Source: Fomes fomentarius
Taxonomy: Eukaryota; Basidiomycota; Agaricomycetes; Polyporales; Polyporaceae
DNA length: 64,000 nt
Reading direction: 5' to 3'
NCBI GenBank assembly: GCA_022606135.1
Contig: JABYQN010000002.1
Location: 4,216,001 to 4,280,000, forward strand
Position numbers and translations under genes: made by a program. Below the pieces are notes generated by a model that did not search any database, had not been told where the DNA came from, and saw only the letters and a list, made by a program, of their open reading frames with translations. Positions 61,962 through 64,000 of the stretch are shown piece after piece; the stretch's first letter is position 1; every line of letters starts with the position of its first letter.

Positions 61962-63208
61962 CTAGGGGCCACTGACCGGAAGCATGTACCCCTTCGTTAC
62001 GGACTGGAGGTCAGGACGCTGGACAACCTCGGGGAACTCGACGACCTTGACGAGCGTGACACCTTTCTCCTCACACGCCTTCTTCGCGACGGTCCATCCA
62101 AGCGGGTTTGCACGTCCAGTTAGGACGACGATCTTCCGCCCAGGCGGCGCACCTTCCTCCGGTGACGATGACGATGACGATGACGATGAAGAGCGCGGGC
62201 CGCACATGAAGCCGCGGCGGACGGCAGAGGCAACGTTGTACTCGATGATCGTGCTGTACGCCCCCGCCCGGCGATGTGCATCACAGGCGGCGCCTCGATC
62301 GTGAGCGTCTGCAGCGAGCGCGGAGGAGCGAGGTTTTTCAGGAAGACAGGGTTCTCGATGTGCAGCGCGACGAGGCTCGGGAACGCTTCGAGCAAGGAGA
62401 CGGCGAGGCAGGTCTTGAGGTGCCCGTCTGCACGCCGCGCGGACCAGTGGTCCGGCGAGCACTCGCAGGCGGGGTGGTGCTTGAGCCGGAGGAAGGTCAC
62501 GCGGGGGAGCGAGATGGGCGCACAGGCTTGGCCGTTGCTGTAGAGCGATTCGAAGTAGCAGTCGAGGTGGAGGGAGGCGAGGGAGGGCAGGTGTCGGAGG
62601 AGGTGCCAGAAGAGAAGGGCGGGCACGACTTGCTTCAGGACGGGCGACTGGCCGGTGCCAGCGGGCGTGGCGAGGGTGAAGGAGGTGCAGTCGCCGAGGA
62701 GGGCGCGGATGGTGTTGAGGAGGGTGGACCAGGATTGGGTCTCGGATGCGTCGAACCGGTGCCGGTCGTCGCTGCTGGCGTCGTAGCGGTAGAGCGCGAA
62801 GCCGTCCATCCGGACGTGCGCGTTGGCAGGGAAGACGGCGGCGTGCGGGTAGTGGTAGGAAGGGTCGTGGGTGCCCCATACGGGGTCTTTGTGGATGGCG
62901 AAGAGGTGGGTGACCCGGTGCTTCTCGCTCGATTCGTCCTCGAGAGGCGGGAGGCCGGAGAGCAAGGCGGCGTGGCGGGCGATGGACTTGTAGAGCTCGA
63001 TGTCGTCCGTCTTGAAGCCGGCGGTCTCGATGACGACGTAGCGCATGGCGACGAGGACGAGGATGTCGCGCAGGCGGGGGGAGGCGGCGCCGATGTTCTC
63101 ATAGAGCTCTTTCCGCTCGGCGGACGAAGAGGTGCTCTCCCAGAGGTTCTTGAGGATGTGCGAGATTGTCTCCGTAGGGAGTAGTCTCTCAATGGTATGT
63201 TTGAGCAT
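61962..63208 (-). CDS. F-box/LRR-like protein, apparent frameshift near its 3' end
   Basis: Start MLKHTIERLLPTETISHILK at 63208 (F-box-like first helix). Leucine-rich segments follow (ALLFWHLLRHLPSLASLHLD, LPRVTFLRLKHHP, AVSLLEAFPSLVALHIENP, SLQTLTIEAPPVMHIAG). After HIAG (about 62266) this frame turns into Arg/His low complexity, while the +1 frame becomes protein-like: GAYSTIIEYNVASAVRRGF ... KIVVLTGRANPLGWTVAKKA CEEKGVTLVKVVEF, ending at 61962. No splice pair restores phase, so one base in the CGGGCGGGGGC run is extra or two are missing: a natural frameshift or a sequencing error. A (GACGAT)n run (62165-62190) codes poly-Ser. The long plus-strand ORF 62276-63184 is an antisense shadow. Confidence 0.7.
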
Positions 63209-63809
63209 CGTCGCAGGCTGGTACTGGAGTTGAAGGAAAGGGGTGAAATTTGATCAACGTGCCAGCGAGGTTTATGGAGTACAGTCACGGGCGCCTCAAT
63301 GCACGTCTGCCTGTTTGGGATTAATCGCATGTGTAGCACAGCCTTTCGGAGAGAGCCGAGTACGGCGAATTGGGATTATCCAAACCGGGCCGTTGACTCC
63401 CTCGCACCTCGTCGACCGGAAGTCGTCAGTTTTCTCCAGTCTCGACCTGGCAGTAGTCATCCGAAGAAACTCATCGGCGACTCAGGCTCCTCATATCACC
63501 ACGTAGCTCAGCCAGCCTGACGAAGTTTCAGAATAAGGTCTGCCATCGAAAATGGGTTCTCCATCTTCTATCTCAATTGCACCATATGTGCTTTGCGACG
63601 TTTGATAGCACCACAATGCTCGGCATACATTCATCCTTGAATACATAGTTACAACATACTACATGGGGCAGATATTCAAGCAGCCACAAACCATCAAACA
63701 CTCAAACCGCCAAAACATATCAAGTCGAAGTTATCCGTTCACGTCGAGCAGCCGGCCTCTCGAAGCCCGGAGGCATCACCGTTTAACTGTGTGTCAGCTG
63801 GGCCACAGT
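63209..63809. other. Intergenic, no gene seen
   Basis: Short ORFs at 63243-63520 lack coding character. Confidence 0.45.
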
Positions 63810-64000
63810 CTAGTAACCCTTTGCACCGGCGGACTGGAACGTGGAGAATACGCCCTTCGTGTTCCCACCCCAGAAATGCGACTGTCCGCGGGCAGCCAAC
63901 GAACCTGAGCAGAACGTGTCATCGCACTTAACTCTATTTGAGTCGAGGGTTAGAGAGCTTACCGAAGCGTACCCCCCTCTAGTAAAGCCCGTGCAGCTCA
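63810..64000 (-). CDS. IFI6/IFI27-like protein, 3' end (partial)
   Basis: Last exon 63904-63810 reads (G)SLAARGQSHFWGGNTKGVFS TFQSAGAKGY and stop, the family's closing signature, after a phase-1 acceptor (CTGCTCAG). The upstream exon enters at 63963 with donor TTCG|GTAAGC and reads GFTRGG... in one frame but VRFG in the next. A G run of six would need to be seven to give GFTRGGVRFG, the pattern of the other copies. The gene continues beyond the window. The indel may be real or a sequence error. Confidence 0.65.
   Translation of the reverse strand, partial: SCTGFTRGGYASVSSLTLDSNRVKCDDTFCSGSLAARGQSHFWGGNTKGVFSTFQSAGAKGY

Noticed and set aside
62276..63184. 302-codon plus-strand ORF rich in Gly, Glu and Val
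   Set aside because: Exactly antisense to the F-box/LRR-like gene; high GC codon bias creates open complementary frames.

Overview
This is nuclear DNA of a filamentous basidiomycete, most likely an Agaricomycete close to Polyporales (inferred). Genes are GC-rich and split by many 40-70 nt GT-AG introns. The gene families fit: DUF6535, DUF3292, several F-box/LRR-like paralogs, an ENA-type Na+-ATPase, a Hog1-type MAP kinase and mitochondrial NADH-cytochrome b5 reductase. All exon models were read by eye from splice signals and protein continuity.

Layout. 0-21 kb is mostly conserved genes: the 3' end of methylcrotonyl-CoA carboxylase alpha (+), a low-complexity membrane-anchored protein (+), an IFI6/IFI27-like small membrane protein (-), a 14-exon Na+-ATPase (+), a Ubp2-like deubiquitinase (-) and a DUF6535 protein (-). 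Between them lie a ~450 bp fold-back element (about 6.76-7.21 kb) and a CCGTAAGGG-rich repeat (about 4.7-5.05 kb).

22-38 kb is an accessory region built by duplication. Three paralogs of an unrecognised family (A, B, C; four exons, all introns phase 1, C-terminal charged coiled coil) surround a DUF3292 gene. A and B lie in a ~1.7 kb inverted repeat on either side of it. C has a relic of the DUF3292 5' end in the place where A has the whole gene. The region also holds an intact membrane-protein gene, its broken copy split by a solo LTR, a second solo LTR, and a fragment of an ABC-class ATPase gene.

38-44 kb: a 12-exon ABC-class ATPase (+) sits between two IFI6-like genes of identical exon layout, followed by a small NTF2-like candidate. 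45-58 kb: an F-box gene, then a ~5 kb tandem duplication carrying two intact F-box/LRR-like paralogs and two NADH-cytochrome b5 reductase copies, one complete and one truncated and frameshifted. 59-64 kb: a Hog1-type MAP kinase, an F-box/LRR-like gene with an apparent frameshift, and the 3' end of a fourth IFI6-like gene.

Functional links: Hog1 and the ENA Na+-ATPase both belong to osmotic/salt stress responses in fungi, but here they are about 47 kb apart and not in an operon-like unit. The main novelty candidates are the A/B/C family with its DUF3292 partner and the spread of IFI6-like genes.
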